Positions 32,931-42,705 of a stretch of DNA of 64,000 nt are shown one piece after another. The stretch lies in contig CM041297.1 in assembly GCA_023052935.1 (NCBI GenBank), positions 4,640,280 to 4,704,279 on the forward strand, written 5' to 3'. The notes beneath the pieces are model-generated. The model saw only the letters and a list, made by a program, of their open reading frames with translations, was not told the DNA's origin and did not search any database. Source of the DNA: Piezodorus guildinii (lineage: Eukaryota > Arthropoda > Insecta > Hemiptera > Pentatomidae). Position 1 is the stretch's first letter. Every line of letters begins with the position of its first letter. Both the position numbers and the translations under genes were made by a program.

Positions 32931-33072
32931 CTTTAACTAAAACTCTAAGGGAAATGTAATTAATAAATTATCGTTATATAAGGCATGTTTACTACCAATT
33001 TTTACTTACGCATTCCCAATATTTAGCTGTATGTGTAAATCTAATTACGAACGCTCCAAAATAAATGTATAA
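32931..33072 (+). pseudogene. jockey-superfamily LINE remnant, right piece
   Basis: Reads NKLSLYKACLLPIFTYAFP, the continuation of the copy split by the CR1-like LINE (PIFTYA corresponds to PIWTYG in J1 and J2). Confidence 0.65.
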
Positions 33073-33074
33073 GA

Positions 33075-33163
33075 TAAAAAAAAAAAAACCTGTACCACTA
33101 CAAACCATGAAGGGTCTTGGCCTAGGTACGTATAGAGATTCCTATTGTTTATAGTTCAACTAA
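33075..33163 (-). mobile_element. S2 SINE 3' end, inverted
   Basis: T/A-run, then the complement of the S2 3' block ('ccatgaagggtcttgg', 'tacgtatagagattc'). Only the last ~80 bp is present. Confidence 0.7.
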
Positions 33164-33831
33164 ATGATTAGTCGCAAAACCGGTGGCGATCTTGGTGATA
33201 TTGATATACCAGGGTATACTTTTGAATACGTAGAGAAATTTAAGTATTTAGATTCAATGATAACCAGAAAAAATGAAATCCAAGAAGAAATAAAGTCCCG
33301 GTCAAAGGTGGGAAATGCGTGTTATTATTCAGTTGCTAAGTTACTTAGTTCGCGGCTTCTATCTAAAAATTTAAAGGTTAGAATTTATAAAACTGTTATT
33401 CTTCCGACGGTTCTTTACGGATGTGAAACCTGGCCGCTTACTTTAAAGGATGAACAACGGCTTAAGGTTTTCGAAAATAAGGTACTGCGTAAAATATTTG
33501 GTCCGAAAAGAGATGAGGCCACTGGGGAGTTTAGAAGGATGCACAACGCGAAATTGCGGAACTTGTATCCTGTGAATATAATGTGAGTGGATAGCTTCGC
33601 GGAGACTGAAATGGGCGATTAAAGTTGTAGGGCTCGGTGTGGAGAAAGTTGGTATTCGCTAATCCGACTGGTAGGCGTCCGAAAGTTAGCCGAAGCGTCG
33701 ATGTGAGAATTGCGTTGAGGCTGATCTCGGGAGCTTGGGCTTGAACGGTGAACATTGGATGAGTCTGTGTAGGCAGAATTTGTTGGTATCGGCATCGAAC
33801 CTTCGGGTTCGGTAAGCCTATTATTACTAAA
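33164..33831 (+). pseudogene. R1 RTE-type LINE, C-terminal half
   Basis: The open frame 33164-33586 covers the region after the catalytic box: FEYVEKFKYLDSMITRKNEI, VGNACYYSVAKLLSSRLL, LPTVLYGCETWPLTLKDEQR, KVLRKIFGPKRDEATGEFRR. It terminates at VNIM. The consensus from the copy at 61255 continues ELIASRRLKWA in another frame, so a frameshift lies at about 33585. The C terminus is readable in pieces (NGEHW.SLCRQN) to 'catcgaaccttcgggttcgg' and a short ATT tail. Catalytic domain missing. Confidence 0.88.
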
Positions 33832-33915
33832 TTACCTATATAAGGAATATATAGTAAGAGAAAATATTGCGATCATGAAAATTTTAGAATTACAGTTTTC
33901 AAAGGAAATTGGTGA
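33832..33915 (-). mobile_element. H element 3' end, inverted, fragment
   Basis: 'acctatataaggaatatata' followed by 'gtaagagaaaatattgcgat' matches the complement of the H hairpin end. About 80 bp. Confidence 0.75.
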
Positions 33916-34080
33916 AAAAATCTGGAGGCAGAGCGTCATTCTGGCCAAATCACCTCCTTGCACGGTCGTTGGCTATAGTACTAATCTACTAATAATATTA
34001 GTATACTAATATAGTACATAACAGTACTAATCTCTATATACACTGAGCTCGAGACCTTAAAGGTTTATGTTATAAATGAC
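33916..34080 (+). mobile_element. S2 SINE, 3' half
   Basis: 'aatcacctccttgcacggtc' and 'actaatctctatatacac' match the S2 body. Between them is a short duplication around 'agtactaatctactaat'. The head is missing. Confidence 0.65.
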
Positions 34081-34418
34081 GGTGAAGGTAGTCTTGTAAT
34101 GTCCCTAAACAGATGAAGGCCACAGTATTGAATACAATAAACAACTTTTCCATTTGGAATCTATCTAAACTACCATCTTCCTTGGTTCTATTTGCCTTTC
34201 AGTTCAATTCAAGGAGGGTTTGAAAAAACTTTACTCCAGTTCGTGAGGAATGAGGTATTCGGTGATGAGGTCGTTATTTCTTTACTTCCACCGCAAAAGA
34301 TGTTCATTTGAAGTTTCTTGATCATTAGGCGTATCTCCAAACATGCTCTCGTTTCAGAGTAAAAATTGCAGACCGAAAAAAAGGAGTGCTTTTATTGTGA
34401 CTAAGTCTAATATTTTAC
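34081..34418. other. unrecognised stretch
   Basis: No repeat match or coding frame. Confidence 0.45.
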
Positions 34419-35160
34419 TTTCACTTAACTATATATGAAATATACAGTAAGGGTAAGTACCAGAGGTGGGCATAATCGAATGACGATTATCGGCTCATTC
34501 GATTATTACATTCATTCGGATTAATCGATTAGCAGATTAATCGGTGTAGTAGATAAGGGAATGATCATTCGAACTGAACTGTTTAACGACTATTGAGGGA
34601 TTATGAGGACCTTTTTTTTTTTTTTGTTTTTCACATAAATCATCTCTCACAACAATGCATACTAATCATTCGATTATGAAATCATTCGATTATTTAAATC
34701 ATCGAAGTCCGATCATCCGATTATGACGAACATTCGATTATGCCCACCCCTAGTAAGTACAGTACGATTATGTACTGACTAAGTCATGACAGAGATCATG
34801 AAAAGTTTTTAATTCCAGTTTTCAACGGAAATACACGTTTCAGGGTCATCTGAGTACAAATGACCAAGTCCTGCAATAAAATCTGTGTGTACATGTGTCT
34901 GTGTGCTGTAATTCTAGCAAAATTGAAACTTCATATTTAAGAGAACTATACACCCGAGATGTTACAGGAACCTTTTCATCAAAATAAGCTAACCAGAAGA
35001 GCCACTTTATACTTCGAATTTTGCACCTTTTTATGATTTTCTTAAGAACTATTAAACTCGCTATATCGATGTAACATTTAATAGTCATTGATTTCACAAA
35101 TGTTTGAAATAGAGTTACAGGGCTTAAATGCTTATATTTTAACATTTTACCTGGCTTATT
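34419..35160 (-). mobile_element. H element, 3' half, inverted, split by a MITE
   Basis: Starts 'actttcacttaactatatat' and 'gaaatatacagtaagg', is interrupted at 34461-34752, and resumes 'agttttcaacggaaatacac' through the GT run to 'tacagggcttaaatgc'. The 5' part is missing. Confidence 0.85.
34461..34752. mobile_element. hAT-type MITE with 8-bp target duplication
   Basis: 292 bp. The ends are inverted: CAGAGGTGGGCATAATCGAA on the left; the right end reads TAGGGGTGGGCATAATCGAA on the other strand. It is flanked by the perfect 8-bp duplication 'gtaagtac' (34453-34460, 34753-34760), the length used by hAT transposases. The interior repeats 'cattcgatta' in both orientations many times, a likely transposase-binding array. 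A poly-T run at 34613-34626. No coding frame. Confidence 0.9.
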
Positions 35161-35194
35161 GGCTTACAGAAAGTACTATTTTCATAACATGCAT

Positions 35195-35312
35195 TTTGCA
35201 CCCTTTTGCTACTTGGTTATTTAGACTCAGGGGGTCCTAAAACGCGCAATTCCGTTAAAAACTGGAATTCAAAAAAAATTACGATCGCAATACATCCCCT
35301 TACTATCAAGGC
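35195..35312 (+). mobile_element. H element, 3' end
   Basis: 'acttggttatttagactcag', 'aaaactggaattcaaaa' and 'cgatcgcaatacatcccctt' match the last ~120 bp of H, ending at 'actat' without the full palindrome. Confidence 0.75.
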
Positions 35313-35857
35313 ATCCTTTGGTAAAATGTTTTTATTCTCTTTAATTTAAATGTTGGTGTTGTCATGGGTTACGTTAAGAGCGACGATTTACTTTTATCGC
35401 TAACTAATCTTTTGATGCTCGCTCGATGGGTGAAGTGTGCCTCAGAAGACAGGATGGCTACATAAAAGACGCTGGCTTAGTAATTTTTAATGCGATGCAT
35501 CACAGCGGCACTCAGCGAAGGCGCAGTAAGCCCTGATGGTACTTGGCCCGGCTTTAAGACCCATCAAGATCCCACTTCCGAAGGCGGTAACTAGGGCCTT
35601 TAAGAGTTATTCGGGTATCCGGAGCAGAAAATATTAGGTTAGGAAAACGTTTTCATTATAAGTTATGTTAATAATGCAATAAAGTAACTGTTTATTTTAA
35701 GGCAAAAGTAACACGATAAACTAAATTAAGACGTTGAGTTCCAAAAAGTAATATATCATTTCTAGTAATTTTTATAAACTGCACGAAAATCTCTCATTAA
35801 TATATTATTAAACCAACATTTTTTTCCCCTTTTCGCTATAGAATCTAGAATTTTCTT
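35313..35857. other. unrecognised, GC-richer stretch
   Basis: 35350-35640 is less AT-rich than its neighbours and matches nothing else here. Several stops in every frame. Confidence 0.45.
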
Positions 35858-35937
35858 GAGGATGTATAGTCGACTGTAGAAACAATTATAGGTGGAATAG
35901 TCAGGAATCAGTCATTTTTTGAAAAGTTTTTAATTTT

Positions 35938-35978
35938 GCCAACGTTTCGGCCCAAGCTTGTTAGCCATCATCAGGGCT
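35938..35978 (-). ncRNA. hammerhead-like ribozyme motif, P4 left arm
   Basis: Minus strand reads GCC, CTGATGA, T, stem GGC/GCC with a long loop, GAAAC, GTT, GGC. Complete core; stem II is only 3 bp by simple pairing. Confidence 0.65.
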
Positions 35979-36739
35979 ACAAACATCAGAACAAAAGAGA
36001 TACATATCAAAATGATAATGAAAATTTTCTTTTGAATGTAGTGACAATGATAACATTTGAAATAAAACAGAAAATATACCAACATACTTAAATATTATAG
36101 ATAAAAATAATGATAATACGATACATAATCTGATGATGATAAGCATAACAAATTTTACAGAACTTTAGACTTTAATATAGAAGTAAAAACATATATATAA
36201 ACGTACCATTACTGAGCCATGTCCAAGCATAAACTGAGGAAAACCATAAACATAGGTAGTATGGGGAGGGGTTCATGTAAAAACCCTGAAGGTTTTCCCC
36301 TCTAAGTGTAAATACTACAGCTTATCTTTGTTTTTAAAAAGTTTTACAAAATTATATAATGGAAAAAACAAAATAATATATCCGTATGTACAATAAGGTT
36401 CAAAATGTTAAACCTCTGTTAAAAATGTTTTTACATGAACCCCTCCCCATACTACCTATGTTTATGGTTTTCCTCAGTTTATGCTTGGACATGGCTAAGT
36501 AATGGTACGTTTATATATATATGTTTTTTTTTACTTCTATATTAAAGTCTAAAGTTCTGTAAAATTTGTTATGCTTATCATCATCAAATTATGTATCATA
36601 TTATCATTATTTGTATCTATAATATTTAAGTATGTTGGTATATTTTCTGTTTTATTTCAAATGTTATCATTGTCACTACATTCAAAAGAAAATTTTCATT
36701 ATCATATTGATATGTATCTCTTTTGTTCTGATGTTTCTA

Positions 36740-36779
36740 GCCCTGATGATGGCTCACAAGCTTGGGCCGAGACGTTGGC
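36740..36779 (+). ncRNA. hammerhead-like motif, P4 right arm, core change
   Basis: As in the left arm, but GAAAC is GAGAC, altering an invariant A. Likely inactive. Confidence 0.58.
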
Positions 36780-36954
36780 AAAATTAAAACTTTTCAAAAA
36801 ATGACTGATTCCTGACTATTCCACCTATAATATCTAGAATTTTCTTTTCTATATTAATAACGCTATTTTAAACTTTTGGGATGAAACGTTTAAGTATGAT
36901 TTGGAAATGAAACTAAATATGTAATTAGTATATTTAGAAAATAATAACATCTCT

Positions 36955-37118
36955 AAACAGAGGTCACCTGTTGCAAAGTGGCTAGCATAATAGCCTTCAA
37001 TGCCCAAGGTCACGGGTTTAAACCCATTTGTGGCCTTAGGATTTTTTTATGGGAGTAAAAAATCCTTAGTTATACTGTCTTTCGGAGTCGACGTAAAAAA
37101 GTGACTTAATCCATTCCT
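36955..37118 (+). mobile_element. S1 SINE, 5' half
   Basis: The head 'gtggctagcataatagcc' with B-box-like 'gggtttaaaccca', then 'ggagtaaaaaatccttagtt', breaking off after 'gtcgacgtaaaaaagtg'. 3' half lost. Confidence 0.8.
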
Positions 37119-37214
37119 AGTATAACCCACTAGTTTCAATTATCACTCCTCCATCAGATACCAGACAAAAGCTATAACATAATAATAACCCTCAACACAA
37201 TTAAATAAATCTGG

Positions 37215-37275
37215 TAGGGAGACAAACGACTTTCAATTACCTATACTGCTATAACCAATTTATGAACTATTAATT
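37215..37275 (+). mobile_element. H element, 5' end fragment
   Basis: 'aaatctggtagggagacaaa' and 'cgactttcaattacc' match the H 5' terminus for about 60 bp. Confidence 0.65.
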
Positions 37276-37375
37276 TTTTTTATTTTATTCACGATTGTTT
37301 TTGTTTGGTCTCCATTGCTATTTGCCATCTTCAAAAAAAAAAATAAAAATTCAATAAGCAAATATGATAATTCCG

Positions 37376-38005
37376 AAAGTAGGTTAAATCAAGCCATCTC
37401 TAGGCCACCGCCTCAGAAGTCTTCGGGGTGGGTTGTACGGGTTGGTGGTGGATGTAAGTGTTTGGGGTCGATGGGTTAATGTTGTAAGTCAGTCTGTCAT
37501 GAAATATTTTATAATATTCTGTGGCTGTGTCTGAAACTGTTAGTATGTCCAAGTCCTTGTGAAGTAATTCGTTGGTTACATAAAACGGTGCCATCCACGA
37601 TTTTTCGATTGAAGAGACTGAATTATTTGGATGTTAGAGTTTTTGGCAGATCGCAATAGCTCTATCCCATATGTCCATAATGGTTTGATCAGTACTTTGT
37701 AAATAGGAATTTTGATGTTCACGGATAATTTTGATCTTTTGTCAAACAGACGGGATAGTAGTCCATATCGTCTGTTCAGCTGTTGTCTTTTAAGTCTAAT
37801 GTGGGTCCTCCATGTCAGTCTTTTGTCTAAGTACAGTCCCAAATGTCGTACTTCATCTGATGTCGGAATGGGTTTATCCTCGAAATAGACTGCTATACAA
37901 TCCTCATGATTGAGCGTGAAAACGATAAATAGACTCTTGGATTGATTCATTTTTCCATCTATTAGCCCAACTGGATAAATCATCAATATGGTTTTGCAAC
38001 ATGAA
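37376..38005 (-). pseudogene. J3 jockey-type LINE, C-terminal fragment
   Basis: Minus strand reads KSLFIVFTLN, IPTSDEVRHLGLYLDKRLTW, IYKVLIKPLWTYGIEL and SLQSK. A small frame break near 37590 follows, then APFYVTNELLHKDLDI and HHQPVQPTPK. This is the post-catalytic part of a jockey-type reverse transcriptase, distinct from J1 and J2 in sequence. No YADD box is present; the copy is 5'-truncated just before the LGLYLDKR segment's upstream partner. Confidence 0.85.
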
Positions 38006-38061
38006 ACTATTAAATAAACCTAAAAAAACAAAATTTGTTTAGTTAATTTAAATATAAAGTG

Positions 38062-38342
38062 AGAGATCACCTGTAGCATACTGGTTAGCATAACAGCTTT
38101 CTATGCCGAAGCTCACAGGTTTAAACCTGCAAGAGGGCCTAAGACATACTAATGGGATTAAAAAATCCGAAGTTATGTCCCCGTCGGAGAGGACGTGCTA
38201 TATATGCCAAGTCAGGTACTCGTTAAGTTAAAGATCCCTATCCTAATTAAACCTGGATAGGCAAAATTTAGGACTCCCACTATAGCATCGTCCGATTAGA
38301 CACAGCAGCATATAGTGACGTTAAATTAATAAACAAACAACA
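38062..38342 (+). mobile_element. S1 SINE, full length, diverged
   Basis: Head 'ctggttagcataacagc' with a degenerate B box ('caggtttaaacct'), centre 'gtcaggtactcgtt', and 3' part 'aggactcccactatagcatc' with 'taaacaaacaa' tail. Older than the copy at 24678. Confidence 0.88.
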
Positions 38343-39114
38343 TACTGTTCATCAAAGACGTTTAATATGGTTTACTACAGTTGGCACACCTGGAGGAGGA
38401 ACCCACAGGTTATAGGTGCCTCCGCAACAGTTGGCAACACTTAATATCTACTTATCTCGGAGTCCTCTAAATTAATTAATTTCGTAATCCGTCGAGCTTA
38501 TTAAACTGTACACTACCTAATTCATGTTAACTCAATTAGAATTCGGATGTTGAAATAGGACTTAATGTTTATATGGATAAATAGAACTCTGAAGATTTGT
38601 ATATTAATGAAATCAAATTGCATAACAATAAGTCATTCGCCAACCTCCAAAAAAACTACAACATATTTTCAGGATTTGGTTAAATTTAAAAATTATTCTA
38701 CAATAAATAACCATTAAATACAACAAAAAAGGATAGAATATAAATTTTATTTGTCTTTTGGGGCTTTCCCATACATAAAGAGCCTAGCTTGGGTTTAATA
38801 CGTTTATTTTGGTTTTAGCACTTGATGTACAAATCATTTTAAAAATAAAATAATAGTGAAAATTTACTAACACATTCAGGTTTTAAAAAAATTAATAGAT
38901 AAAAGAATAAACAATTACTAGTGCTGTAATAAAAAAAATAAAAAATAAATAAACAATATAACTTCGAAGATAAACTAAAAAGAAACACTTAATAGGAAAA
39001 GGGTCCATCACAAACAATTTACCACTTTTAAACTCATGTAATCATAATCATCATGTAATTTTAAATGTTGAATGGATTTGAAAACTGGCTAAAAAGTATA
39101 ATAGCAAACATATT
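38343..39114. other. unrecognised AT-rich stretch
   Basis: No family match seen apart from A-rich runs. Confidence 0.5.
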
Positions 39115-39350
39115 TTTTCGGTTAACATTTAAAATATCGGCATTTGAGTCCTGCCAGACTATTGTAATCAGAACGAAACCAACATTATGTTAAATTCCAT
39201 TAAATATTACATTCATATAGCGGGTTTAATCAAAATCGTTTGAGCCATTTTTGAGAAAATCGAATAAAGGTCAAAAACGCATGGTATAAAGTGGCTCTTC
39301 TGGTTTGTTGATTTTGATGAAAATGTTGCTGTAATATCTCGGGCATACAC
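39115..39350 (+). mobile_element. H element, middle part
   Basis: 'aaaatatcggcatttgagtc' through 'gcatggtataaagtggctct' to 'atatctcgggcatacact'. Followed by the R2 LINE. Confidence 0.82.
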
Positions 39351-39395
39351 TGTAATAATACGGGACTTATATATTAAAACTAATATGGACATACT

Positions 39396-40733
39396 ATCTA
39401 TTTATCTATCTATCTATCGGCGCTATGGTCCTTGTAGGACCTTGGCCTCCTCAACGATCCTCCTCCATTCTGACCTGTCTTCGGCAGCTCTTCTCCATCC
39501 GCTGACTCCTATCGACCGAAGGTCCTCCTCTACGTCCTGCAGCCAACGAAGTCTAGGTCTGCCCCTGCTGCTCTTTCCACCAGGGTGTCCCTCCATCATC
39601 AATTTAGGCAGCCTCCTACTTTCCATTCTCTGTACATGCCCCAGCCATCTTATTCTGGCACTCTTGATCTTGGCAACTATATCAGGTGTTTGATACAAAG
39701 TTCTAATTTCCTCATTCGTCTTCATTCGCCAACGATCTCCTTCTTTTGTAGGACCAAAGATTTTTCTGAGAATTTTCCTTTCCCACATGTTTAGTAGTCT
39801 TTCATCATTGCGTGTTAATGTCCAGGACTCGCTTCCGTACATGACCACTGGCTGAAGGACAGTACAATATAGTCTTATCTTCAGTTCTCTGGATATATTC
39901 CTGTTCTGAAATATTTTCAGAAGAGACCAATAGCATCTATTGCCAGCTGTTATCCTTGCTTTAATTTCGTCTCTAATCTTATTGTTCTCTGTGATAACAG
40001 TGCCTAGATACTTAAACTGTGGTACTCTCTCGAAGCTATATCCAGCCCCCTCGATATACCTGTTTCCTCCTTCTTCCCTGCTGATCCTCATATACTTAGT
40101 TTTTTTCCGTATTTATGATCAGTCCTGTTCTCCTCGCAGCCACTTCGCACTCCTCGAAAGCTCCAAGTAAAGCACTGGCTGTTCTTCCGGTTATCACAAG
40201 ATCATCTGCAAACGCTAGATGTTGCGTCAGTCTGTGATAAATACATCCTCCAGGCCTTGTCCTTATTGACCTCATGACCACTTCCAATAACAAATTGAAT
40301 AGGACTGGAGAAAGAGGATCGCCCTGCTTAACACATTTCTGAATTTCAAAAGAGTTTGACATTTCACCTTGAATTTTGACAACTCCTTGACTATTCTGCA
40401 GGGTCATCTTGATAAGCCTGATAAGCTTCAAAGGACATCCTAGGTGTTTTAGCTTTTCATACATTACGCTTCTATTTATGCTGTCGTATGCTTGCTTGTA
40501 ATCAATGAACAGATGATGTTGTTCAACATTCCATTCCCAGCATTTTTCTAACATCATCCTCATGTAAAAGATGTTGTCTATTGTAGATCTTTCAGGGCGG
40601 AATCCACACTGGTAATCGCCCAACACCTCTTCCGCTCTCTTGACAACCCGCTTCATTATCAAAGTTGACATCACCTTGTAGACTACACTAAGTAATGCAA
40701 TACCTCTATAATTCCCACAATCTAGTTTGTCAA
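39396..40733 (-). pseudogene. R2 RTE-type LINE with long reverse transcriptase
   Basis: 5'-truncated RTE-type LINE whose 3' end is a (CTAT)n run at 39396-39419. Minus strand from 40733: LDCGNYRGIALLS, then the frame at 40674-40096 with YQCGFRPERST, the first catalytic Asp in HLFIDYKQAYDS (residue 58), QGDPLSPVLFNLL and the catalytic FADD (residues 155-158). A one-base shift in an A-run near 40100 moves to the frame 40091-39423: FKYLGTVITENNKI, VMYGSESWTLTRND, IRWLGHVQRMESRRLP, GRPRLRWLQDVEEDL, ending at its own stop. Both catalytic sites are intact, so the frameshift is the main visible lesion besides the lost 5' end. Confidence 0.92.
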
Positions 40734-41015
40734 GCCGTTTTTGAGAAAATCGTAAAAAGTTGCAAAAAAAAAGGTTTGTTGATTTTGATGAAAAAGTTGC
40801 TGTAATTTCTCGGGCGTATATTTATCTAAACTATATTTCAGTTTCATACGACTGTTCGTTTTTGCGCAAACCTTTCCATACCACACACAGACCTTTTTTG
40901 TGGGACCTGGTTATTTAGATTCAGGGGACACTAAAACTTATATTGCCGGTAAAAATTGGAATTCGAAAATTTTCAGGATTCACTTTCGCTTACTATATAT
41001 TTCATATGTATTTAT
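40734..41015 (+). mobile_element. H element, 3' part
   Basis: Starts again at 'ccgtttttgagaaaatcgta', overlapping the segment already present left of R2, then runs to 'gaattcgaaaattttcagga' and 'cttactatatatttcatatg'. Confidence 0.82.
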
Positions 41016-41654
41016 GTAAAAGTAATTAGAAAAATGTTATGTTAAAAAACGGTAATTTTTTTCAATTACAATACTAGATTATGACATTACAATATTGAAC
41101 ACAAAAGTGAAACTTTAATATTCTTCAAATTATAACCCCAGATCTGTCTCTAGCTTTTCCTATTTTATTCGTGCTTTCAAATTTAGGGGACTCTACATAA
41201 ATCGTTGTCGTTACTTCGCAATTTATGAATTTCGGCTGCCGATAATGATGCCTCTAGATTTGCAGACAATCACACGTTCATGAATAATTCAGGACTGTAC
41301 GGGTGACAACTTGAACGACTAATTCACTGGCTCTGAGTAATTCGCACGCTTGGTAGTACAGTATGGTCTATATTCCAAATATATTTCCTATTTTTTTACG
41401 GTGTTTGATTTAGAGCGGTAGGCCCAATGTACATTTGAAATTTATTAGATTAACCCTTTTAGTGCCGGACGAAAAATAGAGTGCCTCAGCGAAAATAACC
41501 TGCCGAATTTGCAAAATATGCAACGACTTGAAAAAACGCTTATAAAAATCAAATTACAAATGATATTTAAATAATTATAATTTCCACTTATTCGGGAAAA
41601 AATGGAGAATAAATTAATGAAAAAGATTCTCTAATATCTTTTTTATTTATTTAT
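41016..41654. other. unrecognised stretch
   Basis: No match or domain seen. Confidence 0.45.
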
Positions 41655-42350
41655 AGATTACAGTTGACAACAAATTATTAATCTACAAGACGATACTGAA
41701 GCCTATTGGACCTACGGACTTGAACTGTGGGGGACAGCTAAACGTTCTAACATCAAACGCATTCAATCCTTTCAATCCAAAGTCCTCCGAATAATAGTAA
41801 ATGCTCCTTATTATGTCACCAACTATACCTTACACCACGACCTTAATGTTCCATTTATTTTAGGTTTGATTCCTTCCAAATTTTCCAAATTCCATCACAA
41901 TCTCATTCATCATCCTAATCCTCTAGCACAATCCCTATCCAACTCCACTCATCCATACAAACCTCCTAGAAGGTTGAAACGGCAGTGGCCCCGAGATATA
42001 TTGTAAATATCTATTCTGGAGTTCTGACACTGGTCAGATTCTCCTCTCATGTGCGGTGTGTTGTGGCTATGGCGCCCTCACTCAGCTTCCGCTGGCTCTC
42101 ACCAGTGATGCGGCTGAGAGGGAGGCGCTGGGATCTCCGGATTCTGCTTGCCCTCCACAAGAGGCGGACTCCGGCGGTGGTTCCCCAACAAATTGTAAAT
42201 ATTGTATATAAGTATGAATGTATGTATATAAATGTATGAATATGTATATAAGTATGTGTTCATGTTTTGTTTATTTATCTGTTAACCTTGTATTAATTTA
42301 ATTTATAAATTTTGTTATTATATACCTTGATTAATTTTACTTTCATTTTA
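41655..42350 (+). pseudogene. J2 LINE 3' part
   Basis: Starts at the LTVDNKLLIYKTILKP segment. One base is missing at 'gcctattggacc' (consensus reads PIWTYG), shifting the frame before LELWGTAKRSNIKRIQSFQS. The C terminus NPPRRLKRQWPRDIL ends with TAA near 42003-42005. The J2 3' UTR ('tctcaccagtgatgcggctg') follows. No poly-A: it joins directly to an inverted J1 tail. Confidence 0.88.
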
Positions 42351-42705
42351 TGTAATTTACAACTGTATTAATGAACACAATAAGTAAATATGAGGAATGA
42401 TAAAAAAAGTCATGAAAATGTCTTGAGAAAGAACTACCCAGTGGTAGCACTTCACTAATTATTTTAACTCAGTAGGTCTCGAGGCCACCTTCTTTTCAGT
42501 CGCCTTGGAGGGTTACAAGGGATATCTAAGGAAGATAAATTACGGACAAGTGGATTTGTATGGGCAGGGAGTTTAGAATGAAAAGAGGAGTATCTATCAC
42601 GGACTAGGTCTGCAACGAATGGGATGTTAAGGTCATTATGAAGGAGTCGATTTGTACCAAAAAATTGAGAGGCATTGAGGATTTTGCGAAGGATTTTGGA
42701 TTAGC
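42351..42705 (-). pseudogene. J1 LINE 3' end, inverted
   Basis: Complement of the J1 3' UTR and last codons: PPRRLKRRWPRDLL-like on the minus strand at about 42480-42520, then KILRKILNAS in the right half. Tail to tail with the J2 copy. Confidence 0.8.

Larger units (their letters stand above)
35858..36831. mobile_element. P4: inverted-repeat element with ~400-bp arms
   Basis: Arms at about 35886-36283 and 36426-36828 are inverted copies with few changes, separated by about 140 bp. It is flanked by a perfect 15-bp duplication 'atctagaattttctt' (35843-35857 and 36832-36846). The left end carries ~28 extra bases including GGATGTATAGTCGACTGTAG, shared with the right end of P2. Because of the arm symmetry, mirrored short frames (MLIII.LCI.LSLF) appear on both strands; I do not regard them as protein. 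Confidence 0.8.

Noticed and set aside
35961..36804. Similar 61- and 77-codon frames on opposite strands
   Set aside because: They mirror each other because P4 is an inverted repeat; they cross the ribozyme motif and have no domain.
39396..39420. (CTAT)n as an independent microsatellite
   Set aside because: It sits exactly at the 3' end of the R2 LINE and is better explained as its tail.
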